Below are positions 29,801 through 35,483 of a DNA stretch of 64,000 nucleotides, in pieces. Each line of letters starts with the position of its first letter. Position 1 is the stretch's first letter. Made by a program: the position numbers and the translations under genes. The stretch covers positions 124,001 to 188,000 of the forward strand of contig DXGR01000027.1 of the NCBI GenBank assembly GCA_019113825.1. Direction: 5' to 3'. Source of the DNA: Candidatus Stackebrandtia excrementipullorum (lineage in GTDB: Bacteria; Actinomycetota; Actinomycetes; Mycobacteriales; Micromonosporaceae). Below the pieces are notes generated by a model that saw only the letters and a program-made list of their open reading frames with translations, was not told the origin of the DNA and ran no database searches.

Positions 29801-32800
29801 AGTTTGCGCTTGCCGTCGTTCCCGATCGCCGAGCCCTTGATCACCGCGTAGATCGGGTCGCCGTCGGCGACGGCGGCTTCCACCGGCTTCAGCATCAACA
29901 GGGCCGCACCGTTGGAGAACATGGTGCCGCCGGCGTTGGCGTCGAACGGACGGCAGTGCCCGTCAGGCGACAGCATCATCCCGTCGACGTAGCGGTAACC
30001 GCCTTCATTGGGCAGTTCGATGGTCACGCCACCGGCGACGGCCATGTCGCATTCACCGGCTCGCAAGGACTGCGCGGCCTGGTGGACGGTCAACAGCGAG
30101 GTGGAACAACCCGCCAAAGTCGACATGGACGGGCCCGTCAGGTCGAAGTAGTACGACAGGCGAGTGCTGAGGAAGTGGTTCGTGGCCAGGGTGAAGTTCT
30201 GATAGACGTCCCCGAACGCCGACGAGTTCAGCAGTGTCTTCTGGTACCAGGCGAAGTCGTCGCTGCCGCCTGTGAACACCCCGATCCTGCCCGGCAGTTG
30301 CCGGGGGTCGTAACCGGCGTCCTCACACGCCTGCCAAAAGCACTTGTACAGCAGACGTAGCTGAGGTGACGTTACATCCACTTCGGCCGGTGGTATCGGG
30401 AACAGTTCGTCGTCGAAGACGTTGATGTCCTCAAGTCGACCCTTCGCCTTCACATAGCTGGGGTCACGAAGGTCGCTATCGGGAACGCCGAGGTTCCGCA
30501 GTTCCTCGTCGTCGTAGAACTTGATGGTTTCGCGGCCCTGTTGCAGGTTTGTCCAGAAACTGTGGACATCGCCGGCGCCCGGCACCTGGATTCCGATACC
30601 GATGATGGCGATGTCGCCTGCAGGCTGCACGCGCTGCCGTGTCACCGCCACTTCCTGCTTGACATCGCCGAACAGGCGCGCCTGGGCGACGACACTGTGG
30701 TGTTTCAACAGCTCGGTGATGCGGATCTCGCGACCGAACTCCTCCTGCAGTTCAAGCTGCAGGCTCATCAGGTTGAGCGAGTTGCCGCCCTGTTCGAAGA
30801 ACGAGCCGTCCGCGTCGATGTTCTCGGTGCCGAGTACCTTCCGCCACAGTCCCGCGATGCGTTCCTGTATCGGAGACTGTGTGGCCTTCGTCGTCAAGCC
30901 GGCGCTTCGTGAACGTGACAGGTGTTCCTTGAGCGCGCGTTGATCGAGCTTGCCGGCCGACGACGTGGGCAGAGAGTCCAGTTTGAAGAGCAGTGACGGC
31001 ACCATGTGCGGCATCAGGCTTTGGGCCAATGTGGCACGCACCGTATCGATGGAGACGGAGCCGTCGGCGGTGAAAAATCCGGCCAGGCGGGGAGGAGTGA
31101 CATCGTCGTCGATGACCACGGCGGCTTCGACCACACCGTCCGCGCGCAACAGCGCCTGTTCGACTTCACCCAGTTCCATCCGGACACCGCCGACCTTGAC
31201 CTGCCGGTCGATACGGCGAATGAACGCGAAACGGCCGTCAGAACGCAGATATCCGAGGTCACCGGTGCGGTACATGCGTTGCATGTGCTCGGGGTCTGTG
31301 GCCGGATCGTAGAACGGGTTGGTGACGAACTGGGTGGCGTTGAGTTCATCGCGGTTCAGGTACCCGACGGCGACACCGGCTCCGGCGATGCAGACCTCAC
31401 CGGGGATCTCCACACCGCACAGTCCGTCGCCGGAGTTGAGAATGTAGACACGATAATCGTTGAGCGGAGTACCGATAGGCGCGATCGCGTCGCTGTCACC
31501 GGCGGTGACGGTGCTGTGTGTCGCCCACATCGACGCCTCGGTCGGCCCGTAGACGTTCTCGAGTGAGCAGTCCAGCTCCAGGTTGAAGAATCGCTCGGCG
31601 ATGTCCGCGGTGAGCGCCTCACCGCCGCTGAACACGTACTGCAACGACGCCAGGTCGTCGGCGCGGTTGTTCGACGCGGCGGCGTCCAGGAGAACCCGCA
31701 GCATGGTCGGAGAAAAGTTGATGTGCGTGATGCCACGCTCGGCAATGGCACGCAGCAACGCCAACGCGTCGCCTTCGTGGCCCACGGGAAGCACGTCGAG
31801 ACGACCTTCGCCGAAGAGCCACCCGTAGATCTCGGTCCCGAAGATGTCGAACGTAAAGGCGGTCTTCAGGAGGTACACGTCGTCGGGGCCGAGAGGAAAC
31901 CGACGTTCCAGGTCCATGGCGGTGTTCTGGATGTTGGCGTGACGAACCACGACACCCTTCGGCTGCCCGGTCGAGCCCGAGGTGTACTCGATGTAGAGGA
32001 CGTCGTCGGCGGCAACGTCGATGTCGAGCGGCTCCTCCTGGATTTCGGTGCGCTCGTCGGTGCGTAGCGCCTCCAGTTCCTCCCACTCGTCGATGTTCAA
32101 GCGGGTGACGCCGTCGGGCAGCTCAACCTGAACCGCAGACGCCGTCAGGACAACACCGATCGACGCGTCCTCGATGATCTGGGCCAACCGTTGAGTGGGG
32201 GTGTTCTCCGACATCGGCACGTAGGCGCCGCCGGCCATCACGGTTCCGAATACGCCCGCCAACAGGGAAACGCTGCGCGGCAGCATGACGGCGACGGCCT
32301 GTTTCTCACCGTCCAGCACCTTGGCGACACGGCGCTGTATCAGTGCGGCCGCATCGTGGGCCCAAGCATTGGAATACCGGCGTGTCTCGTCGGACCACGC
32401 CACCCGGGCCGGGTCCTGTCGTGTCTTCTCCACAAAGAGCGAGCCGAGATGCGCCGGCTCCCAGTCGTAGTAGTGAGTACGAGACAGTGACGCCAGCAGA
32501 TCGGCCGTCTCGGGTTCCATAGTGGGCTGTACATCTCGGACGGGCGAGTCCAGCCACTCCGGGATCCGGGCGAGCAGAGTGAGGTAGCGCCGCGCGAGCC
32601 GGAACACCTTGTCTTCCGACAGGGCCGATTCCTTGTATTGGAAGACGAGTTCGCAGCCGTCGCCGATCTGTTCGACGATGACGGTGAGTTTGCCGGGAAA
32701 GTGAACCCGGTCCTGCCGTGCCGTACCCAGGACACCCTGCGGGTAGGCGGGGTAGGTGTCCTGAATGAAGGTGACGTCGTAGACGCGGTTGAGCGAGGGC

Positions 32801-33780
32801 TGGTCTGCGATGTGCTTGGCCATCGGGTATCCCAGGTGCTTCCATGTTCCCAGGATCTGTTTGCTCAGCCGCTCGAACATCGTCCGTAGCGTCTGGGTCG
32901 GCTCTACATCTATGTGGACCGGCAGCGTCTTGATGAAGCAGCCGATGCTGTCCTCCATCTCGGCGGAGGGCCTGTCGGCAAACGGCGTCGCCACCGAAAC
33001 GTGGTCGGTGTGCGCATAGTGGCCCAACAGCAGCCCGAACGCCCCCAGATACAAGGTGTACTCCGACACCTCGATCTCGCGCGCGCTGGCGCCGAGCGCC
33101 TCCCGCAGGGTGCCGTCCAAGGGAAGACGAAACTCCTTGCCCACGGTGTAGGCGGTCTCCGAGTGCATCCAATGCGACAGGTCGGGCGCGTCCTGTACCT
33201 CGAGGTTCTCCTGCCAAAACGTTCGGTGGCGCGCCTCCTTTTTCGGAGGAAGCGGCTTGTTCTGCTTCTCCTGGTAGATGTGGAAACCCGCGTCCACCCC
33301 GGCGGGCCCCTCGATGTCGGCGCGACCACGGGCCAAGGAGATGACACGTTCGGCCAAAAGGCTCACCGACTGGCCGTCTGCGACCAGGTGGTGGCACACG
33401 ATGATCGCACGGTCTTCGTCCGCAAGTTTACAGTGGACAATACGGAACAGTGGCGCCTCGTCCAACGAGAAAGGAGTACGGTTCGCCTCCGCGGCGATCG
33501 CGTCCAGCTCCTTCCCACGGCCACGCAGGTCGTGGAAGCTCACGGGCGGATCGACCGATTCGGCGACCACGTACGAGAGTCCGCCGCGAGTGTTGCGTAC
33601 GGCGCTACGCAGGGCGGGCTGTTCAGCCACGACCTGTCGCACGGCGGCCTCGAATCTCGCAGGCACAACCGGTTCCATCCGCAAGTGCAGTGCCACGTGG
33701 TAGTCGGACGCTTCCCGCAGCTGGCTGTCGAAATACATACCCTGCTGGGACGGCGACATGGGCACGGCCGTATTAATCAT
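17824..33780 (-). CDS. Giant hybrid NRPS-PKS synthetase, 5318 aa
   Basis: A single uninterrupted 16-kb reading frame, start ATG 33780. Domain order by motif: C1 (HHLVADG ~128), A1 (YTSGSTGQPKG ~597), PCP1 (GGNSLN ~998), KS1 (AGCSTSL, Cys ~1224), AT (GHSIGE ~1662, HAFH ~1763), ACP1 (GGDSLK ~1970), C2 (HHIVADA ~2157), A2 (YTSGSTGTPKG ~2618), PCP2 (GGNSYK ~2998), KS2 (TACSTSL, Cys ~3264), AT remnant (~3510-3760), ACP2 (GGDSLS ~3823), C3 (HHIIGDQ ~4018), A3 (YTSGTTGQPKG ~4482), PCP3 (AGAQSIQ ~4865), C4 (HHSVFDG ~5077). It should activate three amino acids, alternate them with two malonate-type units, and retain beta-keto groups because no KR, DH or ER is present. HAFH in the AT suggests malonyl-CoA. 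An N-terminal C domain implies an acylated or amino-acyl starter delivered in trans; there is no thioesterase domain. Residue positions are approximate. Confidence 0.95.
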   Translation of the reverse strand: MINTAVPMSPSQQGMYFDSQLREASDYHVALHLRMEPVVPARFEAAVRQVVAEQPALRSAVRNTRGGLSYVVAESVDPPVSFHDLRGRGKELDAIAAEANRTPFSLDEAPLFRIVHCKLADEDRAIIVCHHLVADGQSVSLLAERVISLARGRADIEGPAGVDAGFHIYQEKQNKPLPPKKEARHRTFWQENLEVQDAPDLSHWMHSETAYTVGKEFRLPLDGTLREALGASAREIEVSEYTLYLGAFGLLLGHYAHTDHVSVATPFADRPSAEMEDSIGCFIKTLPVHIDVEPTQTLRTMFERLSKQILGTWKHLGYPMAKHIADQPSLNRVYDVTFIQDTYPAYPQGVLGTARQDRVHFPGKLTVIVEQIGDGCELVFQYKESALSEDKVFRLARRYLTLLARIPEWLDSPVRDVQPTMEPETADLLASLSRTHYYDWEPAHLGSLFVEKTRQDPARVAWSDETRRYSNAWAHDAAALIQRRVAKVLDGEKQAVAVMLPRSVSLLAGVFGTVMAGGAYVPMSENTPTQRLAQIIEDASIGVVLTASAVQVELPDGVTRLNIDEWEELEALRTDERTEIQEEPLDIDVAADDVLYIEYTSGSTGQPKGVVVRHANIQNTAMDLERRFPLGPDDVYLLKTAFTFDIFGTEIYGWLFGEGRLDVLPVGHEGDALALLRAIAERGITHINFSPTMLRVLLDAAASNNRADDLASLQYVFSGGEALTADIAERFFNLELDCSLENVYGPTEASMWATHSTVTAGDSDAIAPIGTPLNDYRVYILNSGDGLCGVEIPGEVCIAGAGVAVGYLNRDELNATQFVTNPFYDPATDPEHMQRMYRTGDLGYLRSDGRFAFIRRIDRQVKVGGVRMELGEVEQALLRADGVVEAAVVIDDDVTPPRLAGFFTADGSVSIDTVRATLAQSLMPHMVPSLLFKLDSLPTSSAGKLDQRALKEHLSRSRSAGLTTKATQSPIQERIAGLWRKVLGTENIDADGSFFEQGGNSLNLMSLQLELQEEFGREIRITELLKHHSVVAQARLFGDVKQEVAVTRQRVQPAGDIAIIGIGIQVPGAGDVHSFWTNLQQGRETIKFYDDEELRNLGVPDSDLRDPSYVKAKGRLEDINVFDDELFPIPPAEVDVTSPQLRLLYKCFWQACEDAGYDPRQLPGRIGVFTGGSDDFAWYQKTLLNSSAFGDVYQNFTLATNHFLSTRLSYYFDLTGPSMSTLAGCSTSLLTVHQAAQSLRAGECDMAVAGGVTIELPNEGGYRYVDGMMLSPDGHCRPFDANAGGTMFSNGAALLMLKPVEAAVADGDPIYAVIKGSAIGNDGKRKLSYTAPSEDGQYETIRAAYDASGIDPSTVTYVEAHGTGTLLGDPIEVASLSRAFDGAPLGGCLLGSVKGNVGHTDSAAGSVGLSKVALSLKNRYVPATCNYEKPNPNIDFESTPFTIAADGRVWRGERLRAGINSFGVGGTNVHMILEEAPSTDMTDDNPYELLQFSAATSEALERTSERVGRYIADRDEVSLSDAALTLRAGRAELPHRKTIVVAAGESREDLEAKIAAAGSAKSIRGAKIALLFSGQGNQYHRMGFDLYNSSGPAGRVFRRWMDELIGYLPDDEAATFTEIMYGDESDGRIDRTEWSQFALFSTQYSMAKVLESYGVRPDVLIGHSIGELTAAALADVWSLADAAWLVRQRGKLMQSQTPGVMVAALAPADRVRRVINGMDDVWVSLDNSSERSVLGMTFEMFDAVMDRLAEEGIRGSKLHTSHAFHTPMMTDAAQAFEAVVSGVESRDPSIPIISNRSGRAVEPGAMINPAYWSEHITDEVRFAESLSTLLADGPLFGIELGPGRSLATFAGHDPQRTPDQVFVNVLRHAAESTPDEPYLLAALGKLWNIGLSLDWSHHNRGRRTSLPGYVFDKTVYAVDTEIVTEQAPAPKKPAVSNAAPGGTLESFCDAFRHVLGHKEVSADDDFFALGGDSLKATGLSAHLESRAGIAVTVADIFASPTPGALAERFQKVDASGSILKAPAAEHHPLSPAQTRMYIAAKMDPQALIYNMPSATLLHGRLDPERVRVALRRLVERHEPLRTNFVMRDGEVRQIIADPETVSTLPLRFTQGDHGGVGAVDALMTEFVKPFDLENEQLFRMELVDDGNNRHLLLFDIHHIVADAVSVEVITRDFSSLYVGELEPLELQYTDFVMHVRGDEHREALAESEKDLLAALDGAPTVDLLAPDHPRGEREPAAGRVIMQFDRDCVSGVKSLAEKHSATPFMVMLSTWGALFSRYADCSDVVIGAPVTGRTMAETQEMIGMFVNMMPIRLRPEAASSFGDYLAASRVSVLEALTHQDVPFDQLVEKLNLRRTVGRHPLFDISFDYHNMDHHEVQIDGITAQQLDIAPLAVGMDLVITCMETADGLTVHVDYAADLFDATTIEELAHHFEALLNRVCADDSLTLAEFPVHANRQHDAIRSRLNGKPFQAIHEVIEKHATETPEATAVIDASGERYTYAQINGMANAQAARLLSAGIKVGDPVALFAVRDVNLLIAQLAILKAGGAYVPLDPAQPQTRHERIIADMNPRFAFAPADLAATASIETVVDIGTCTQTSAPTLDNAPKVGPDDLIYIVYTSGSTGTPKGIAVKHRGVFNLFCDHTQRSLFGPGDVIISLADPTFDIFTFESLIPLASGAGVHMCPAEDQKDATAIGDRIAAHSVTHIQVPVSKMAALCGNRRFRTQLGSLRVIVCGGEHFSENLLSLLQEETSARIFNMYGPTETTVTATVKEFALGDEITIGSAIFGTEVLVVDENGMMLPDGVTGELCIAGEGLAWGYLNNPEETRRAFTRIAELPDVPVYRTGDAGARLPNRDIVLKGRLDHQVKFNGNRIELGEIEQTAMRADKVTYAVAAVEDDSLVLYYSSADSSDVAAAITTQITEALPAYMKPERFHRVHEMPKLPNNKIDRNALRNLRREKAASGTHTEPAGDILGRILQAWEIVLGHSARADDNFFDIGGNSYKLMLVNNHLGEMLQMDVPLVKLFENPTPRSLAESLGYSPTSTGTSTGQPRPAHVSTPVAEDPINGEAITMDDLAGFDDWVADDAPAPQPSSSGDQKIAVIGMAGVLPGAADITTHWDNRADGVVSISRFTKEEMLDAGVDEETVNDPRYVNARGFVDASTFDADFFGYSARDAETMDPQMRLLHETTWHALEDAGYVPNDYPGDIALFVGSGTNFAWMAGFLNRHDDPIGAFEAMTMNEKDFLATKIAYKLDLTGPAVNVQTACSTSLVAIHKAVQSLRQGEADMALAGGVALNFPRKEGYTWHEGMIFSKDGVCRPFSGDADGTVGGQGCGVVLLKPLDRALADGDHVYAVIVGTATNNDGKNKVGYSAPSVRGQRQVIEAALADAGAEAGEIGYVETHGTGTKLGDPIEYEALSAVYGKSRPCALGAVKANIGHLDSAAGVAGFIGAVGVLHRGFLPPMANFRELNENIDGSSLLYIPTDETVTEQRVRMAAVSSFGIGGTNAHVILESAPALPQEPDDDGVQHIFPVSARTEKSRRSMQKSLETFYAQGHRGRDISHTLARGRAEFVSRAAAVAGPGRSLTWIEPTDPPLTINASDSLRLASKELLSGETTLGGDFRKTIERELRVFDDGLRETLWKALSDEPSANLAIDRISQFVIRVALIRVIGDGGLDARSGENRLLRIARAFAHGEIGPAEAMRFLKSGTVPAGNFDGAEQVSNLVDDLIDEQLLNRILASQWVHGGEVDRIRFCREGRRLPMPGYVFDDRPFVSDIKLNELVRGAVSAPKPAVEGTRDVLHDAWVEVLGSPPAEDDDFLRCGGDSLSAVHFCALIEERSGVSLSVTEVFADARYSAIRRLMADKGGAAPAPAEVAIPVVSEPQIDAEEPAPPVAPISPASPAQKRMYAVCAMQEDTTAYNLAISYKVTGRLDVELMRNVFGRLVERHDQLRTSFHLDGGELMQHVHPVVADVVSHTTATPEQVEERLAAGARPFDLSTAPLMRVEILTVSEDLHYLLIDMHHIIGDQRSLAILAEDIAAALQNEPLPAVPMRYAEYVEALSRLKDSGRFEEDTEFFTAMLAGEIPRLELPTDTTPAQPATFDGDRHSFVCTAGRQAIADIAKQCDVTPYMVFLTALTRLLSLYGGRSEFVIGTALSGRSVPGSDRTVGMFVNTLPLRVTDVSDRTVRQAVTASKDIVLSVLSHQHAPFESVLSALDIQPGGDSNPLFDVLFNYVNVGTEELQLGGLTLEPLPPGRVKSRYALSVSVAERADDFSVDIEYRTELFHPHTIARIAEQLDRLLVAMAADADRPIAMLSLESREEHDRRRAALTAAGPKIDESLLERVRESFGRHAAMPALRWQQREWTYAEVDAVTDALAGGLQESGVGQGDFVLCLMDRGPWQVFARIAIMKCGAVEVPLDVKTPDERIALILADSGAEVVLSDDPQSHPWPEGVLACGPEQLTGTYRAPGDITAQTPIVMIYTSGTTGQPKGTLVTGGGVLSTSIDNGYTDYRPGQRVLHLTGYTFDPSLLDVYSAFLSGATLVMGEQMLNMDMRLLADFLRTERIDCGILITAVFHLLMAENPNAVAGMTALYVGGEALQPWAAKKAFDVLGPGRLYNLYGPTEASVCTTYYRVDESPDFPRMPIGVPAHNRELYIVHPDGTDVPRGVPGELCVAGPSVAVGYHKRPEMTAEKFVDGLGTVTGRLYRTGDRVVLDDADRIVYIDRVDQQIKHAGYRIELSEIELVLQGRPTVTAAVVIHTTDRNDSQLTAFYSGESAPTEAEMREMLLAKLPRYMVPQRLVRMPELPLTSHGKVDRKRLAAIVERGDTPTERSDQADPVVLAAFREALSMPELSAADDFFEAGAQSIQAIAVVRRLREAGVDLQVSDVYRHPTAEALTAATRPVATTTPPPVQEKPRRALPPEQVRRMVGWATDDSRRVGQAFALEPAEYTFETGAVAKLHRASGAETGGFMHTLTGVGVEDLAEAITALVVRHEVLRARLNEDRLEVLGPDAFENLSTLLCVQDLRRLDRSQVQEFVDAAAHALQADSFDDGLLWRCVIVRESEDALRLMWAFHHSVFDGFSAGILRDEVTRLLRGEKLRDAQRYSDFAGMGTTPDWSTELAEFDYSGWLDSNRIVTEAVRDTTDVPIQRLSYPLNGENPLNVALTTVHARLAAIGGHDRVAVGVVNDCRRWMGEDYSDCVGEFLDVVPVLLEGAGDQPKMADRMAAAQRRGLHYMDSLAAWSGDDEILNALKSSYCDENGKLRMTLLNFQGYIAPGDMPKDSTEGPTLAPAHVNVWHDDESLHLEWITEQPQDAAGA
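17827..22115 (-). other. Synthetase module 5: C3-A3-PCP3 with terminal C4
   Basis: Residues about 3890-5318. C3 reads HHIIGDQ (Gly to Gln). A3 has all core motifs; its pocket by eye is D-P-L-I-Y-G-L-V-C, unassigned. PCP3 has an off-consensus GAQS. The protein ends with a divergent condensation-like domain (C4, HHSVFDG) instead of a thioesterase or reductase. Release or transfer to an amine acceptor by C4 is inferred. Confidence 0.85.
22200..24500 (-). other. Synthetase module 4: KS2-(AT remnant)-ACP2
   Basis: Residues about 3095-3860. KS2 is canonical for hybrid systems (NVQTACSTSL, ETHGTGT, NIGHLDSAAG). Between the KS end and the post-AT phrase GYVFDD there are only about 255 residues, versus about 440 in module 2. 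The GHSxG nucleophile motif and the HAFH motif are absent, leaving a degenerate stretch (FVIRVALIRVIGDGGLDARSG). ACP2 has an intact GGDSLS, so it must be loaded in trans. Confidence 0.85.
24676..27723 (-). other. Synthetase module 3: C2-A2-PCP2
   Basis: Residues about 2020-3035. C2 reads HHIVADA: the catalytic His and Asp are kept but the Gly is Ala. A2 carries the usual motifs, and its pocket by eye is D-I-F-Q-V-G-M-V-T, loosely like glycine-type codes; the assignment is weak. PCP2 has GGNSYK. C2 should join an upstream polyketide-extended chain to the A2 amino acid. Confidence 0.85.
27751..30633 (-). other. Synthetase module 2: KS1-AT-ACP1
   Basis: Residues about 1050-2010. KS1 has Cys in AGCSTS and His in EAHGTGT and GNVGHTD. 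It begins with an atypical insertion-like stretch but retains the triad. The AT is complete, with GQGNQ, GHSIGE and HAFH, the last typical of malonyl-CoA ATs. About 440 residues separate the KS end from the post-AT phrase GYVFDK, the usual span. ACP1 has GGDSLK. There are no reductive domains. Confidence 0.88.
30660..33780 (-). other. Synthetase module 1: C1-A1-PCP1
   Basis: Residues about 1-1040. C1 has an intact HHxxxDG and begins the protein, as in starter or chain-accepting condensation domains. A1 has core motifs A3, A5 (NVYGPTE), A7 (YRTGDLG) and A10 (SSAGKLDQR). Reading its pocket by eye against GrsA gives D-I-T-N-F-G-V-M-W, which I cannot match to a known amino acid. PCP1 carries the Ser in QGGNSLN. 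Confidence 0.85.
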
Positions 33781-34371
33781 GTTTCCACTGTTCCTTCTAT
33801 CAGCGCCTCGAGGCCGGTGACGGCACTGAGAAATTGACGTCCGGGCTGTTCAGTGAGGATTTTGGCTGCAGCGAGCAGCCGAGGGGGTTTTAGGGGCAGT
33901 GATTACGACCTTAGCTACACCGCGAGCAAAATACAGCATTCACACCCAAAATCCCCTTTCTTGTTTCCAAAATTTTACTCAATGGAGTAACGGGCTCGCG
34001 ACCGTACAGAATCATTGCAGTGCAATGGGCGCACGCTCCGTCCCCCATGGCCGGTTGCTTCCACCGAGTCGCTTAGCGACAATTCAGACAAGACAAACAT
34101 TAGGCACTTGTCGACCATTTCTCACCATCAACGATTTGCGCGCTTTACCCCCGGAGAATGGTCGCCAAAACGTGAAATCAGTTCATTTGGAAGCGATCCC
34201 AACAATGTGAATTAAATACACGTTCTTATGTATGACGAATGAACTACATGTTCAAAGGGGGTGTCGCATACGACGTCGACGCACGCAAATACCAGAACGC
34301 ACGGACACGCAAACAAACGAGGAGCGAAAACGTGGCCGTCCCCACATTCGAGCGGCATCACCGCCCTGCGG
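33781..34371. promoter_or_regulatory. Upstream region of the NRPS-PKS gene train, no supported gene
   Basis: About 590 bp, clearly more AT-rich between 33890 and 34250 than the coding DNA. It should contain the main promoter for the leftward cluster. Small dyads are visible: TTACTC-AATG-GAGTAA at 33974-33989 and GGCTGC-AGCGA-GCAGCC near 33864-33880. The start codon at 33780 is preceded on the minus strand by GAAGGA and GTGGAAAC. No -10/-35 pair could be chosen with confidence. Confidence 0.5.
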
Positions 34372-34983
34372 TCACGTCAACAGTGGAAGCCCGCCACCGA
34401 TGAGCCACACGCCACCATGGACCCCTTCCAGGCCGAGGCGTCGCCCGGATCGGCGCACCAATACCGGCCCATCACCGGCGAACGCCATCCGCAGCAACCC
34501 GACGACGAGGCGAACCGGGATCTCGTACCTAGTCGCTTCGGCCGTCACCGTGAGAGCGACATGGTCCAAAAGGGTGTCACGCAGCTTTCGTTCACCAACG
34601 GCTCGCTGGTCGACGCGTGCCTGCTCCTGTGCCGCACGCAATGCGGTGCCCGCTTCATCGCCGATGCGCCGACACTCGTGGGCGGCCATCCGTTCGATCA
34701 CCGGTGCTGCCGGGTCCGGCAACGTTCCGCCCCGCCATTGGCCGTCGTGGCGTGACAACCCCTCGACCGACGCCAGGCCCCCCGCACCGCGTGCACGGTC
34801 GAACAGATCGGAAACCCGGACGGTCACGTCCTCGGAGACCGCCACCGGCACAACCCTCGTCGCCAACACGCCAAACGGCAGAACGGCCCAAGCCCGGCCA
34901 CCTCCTTCAACGGGCTGCAACCGGGCAAGGGCATGCGGGTCCAACCGACGCGCCCGCGCCAAAAAGACCAGGAGATCGCTCAT
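34372..34983 (-). CDS. Conserved-looking actinobacterial hypothetical protein
   Basis: A 203-residue soluble protein of unknown function. It starts MSDLLVFLARARRLDPHA, and the GC-rich codon pattern fits this frame better than the overlapping antisense frames. I see no catalytic motif, signal peptide or membrane segment. ATG 34983 is used; a TTG 15 nt upstream is an alternative. The general look (an N-terminal helix with RARRLDP, then a WAVLPFGVLATR strand) resembles unnamed proteins common in actinomycetes. It does not obviously belong to the NRPS-PKS cluster. Confidence 0.6.
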   Translation of the reverse strand: MSDLLVFLARARRLDPHALARLQPVEGGGRAWAVLPFGVLATRVVPVAVSEDVTVRVSDLFDRARGAGGLASVEGLSRHDGQWRGGTLPDPAAPVIERMAAHECRRIGDEAGTALRAAQEQARVDQRAVGERKLRDTLLDHVALTVTAEATRYEIPVRLVVGLLRMAFAGDGPVLVRRSGRRLGLEGVHGGVWLIGGGLPLLT

Positions 34984-35163
34984 GGCGTCGGCGGTCAATC
35001 GTCTCGCCCCCTCGACGACACACGAGCGCCGCCACGGGCGGATGCGTTGGTCGGAAGGCGATACATACGGTAAAGCTTATCGTCGCGGTGAAGCCGACCT
35101 TGGAGGCGTCGGTGCACGACTCTCATCGGTCGGTATGTGTCGTATCAAGCCGTCGGAGGACGT

Positions 35164-35373
35164 TTACCCGTCGCTCTTACGTCCTGACAACCGATCGGTG
35201 CCCATCGCCACCACGACCCAGCCGATACCGACGAGACAACCACCGATGATGGCCACCACGCCGACACCCGACATGGACAACGAAGCCATCACGGCAAGCG
35301 CCGCGGCGTACAACATCGAGACGACGACCATCGCCAGAGCCAGGGTTCGATTACTTGAGCGTTGAGAAGTCAT
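35164..35373 (-). CDS. Small two-TM membrane protein
   Basis: A 69-residue protein with two hydrophobic helices (LALAMVVVSMLYAAALAVMASL and VGVVAIIGGCLVGIGWVVVAM) and short charged ends. ATG 35373 is preferred over a TTG at 35406. It is divergent from the histidine kinase gene at 35484, and the 110 bp between them contain a perfect 14-bp inverted repeat. It may be a target or accessory of that two-component system, but its function is unknown. Confidence 0.6.
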   Translation of the reverse strand: MTSQRSSNRTLALAMVVVSMLYAAALAVMASLSMSGVGVVAIIGGCLVGIGWVVVAMGTDRLSGRKSDG

Positions 35374-35424
35374 ACCGTGATCGTCGTGGACTTCCGCCTT
35401 GGGCAACAGTCGTCGACAGTATGG

Positions 35425-35456
35425 CGCCGGTATCCGACTGTCGTCGGATACCGGCG
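35425..35456. promoter_or_regulatory. Perfect 14-bp inverted repeat between divergent genes
   Basis: Arms CGCCGGTATCCGAC (35425-35438) and GTCGGATACCGGCG (35443-35456) are exact complements around a TGTC loop. Its place between divergent start codons and ahead of a two-component operon suggests an operator for the response regulator or another dimeric regulator. A hairpin in the kinase leader is the alternative. Confidence 0.6.
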
Positions 35457-35483
35457 TTCGATCGCTGCTGTAAGACTTGCCGC

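Noticed and set aside
17824..33780. A second AT domain after KS2
   Set aside because: The region is too short and lacks GHSxG and HAFH, so it is recorded as a remnant and not as a functional AT.
33899..34210. A 103-codon plus-strand ORF in the cluster's upstream region
   Set aside because: Codon usage is not GC3-biased, no ribosome site, and no recognisable domain; the region is AT-rich promoter DNA.
34232..35365. A 377-codon plus-strand open frame after the NRPS upstream region
   Set aside because: Thr/Arg/Pro-rich shadow of the hypothetical protein (34372-34983) and the small membrane protein genes on the other strand.
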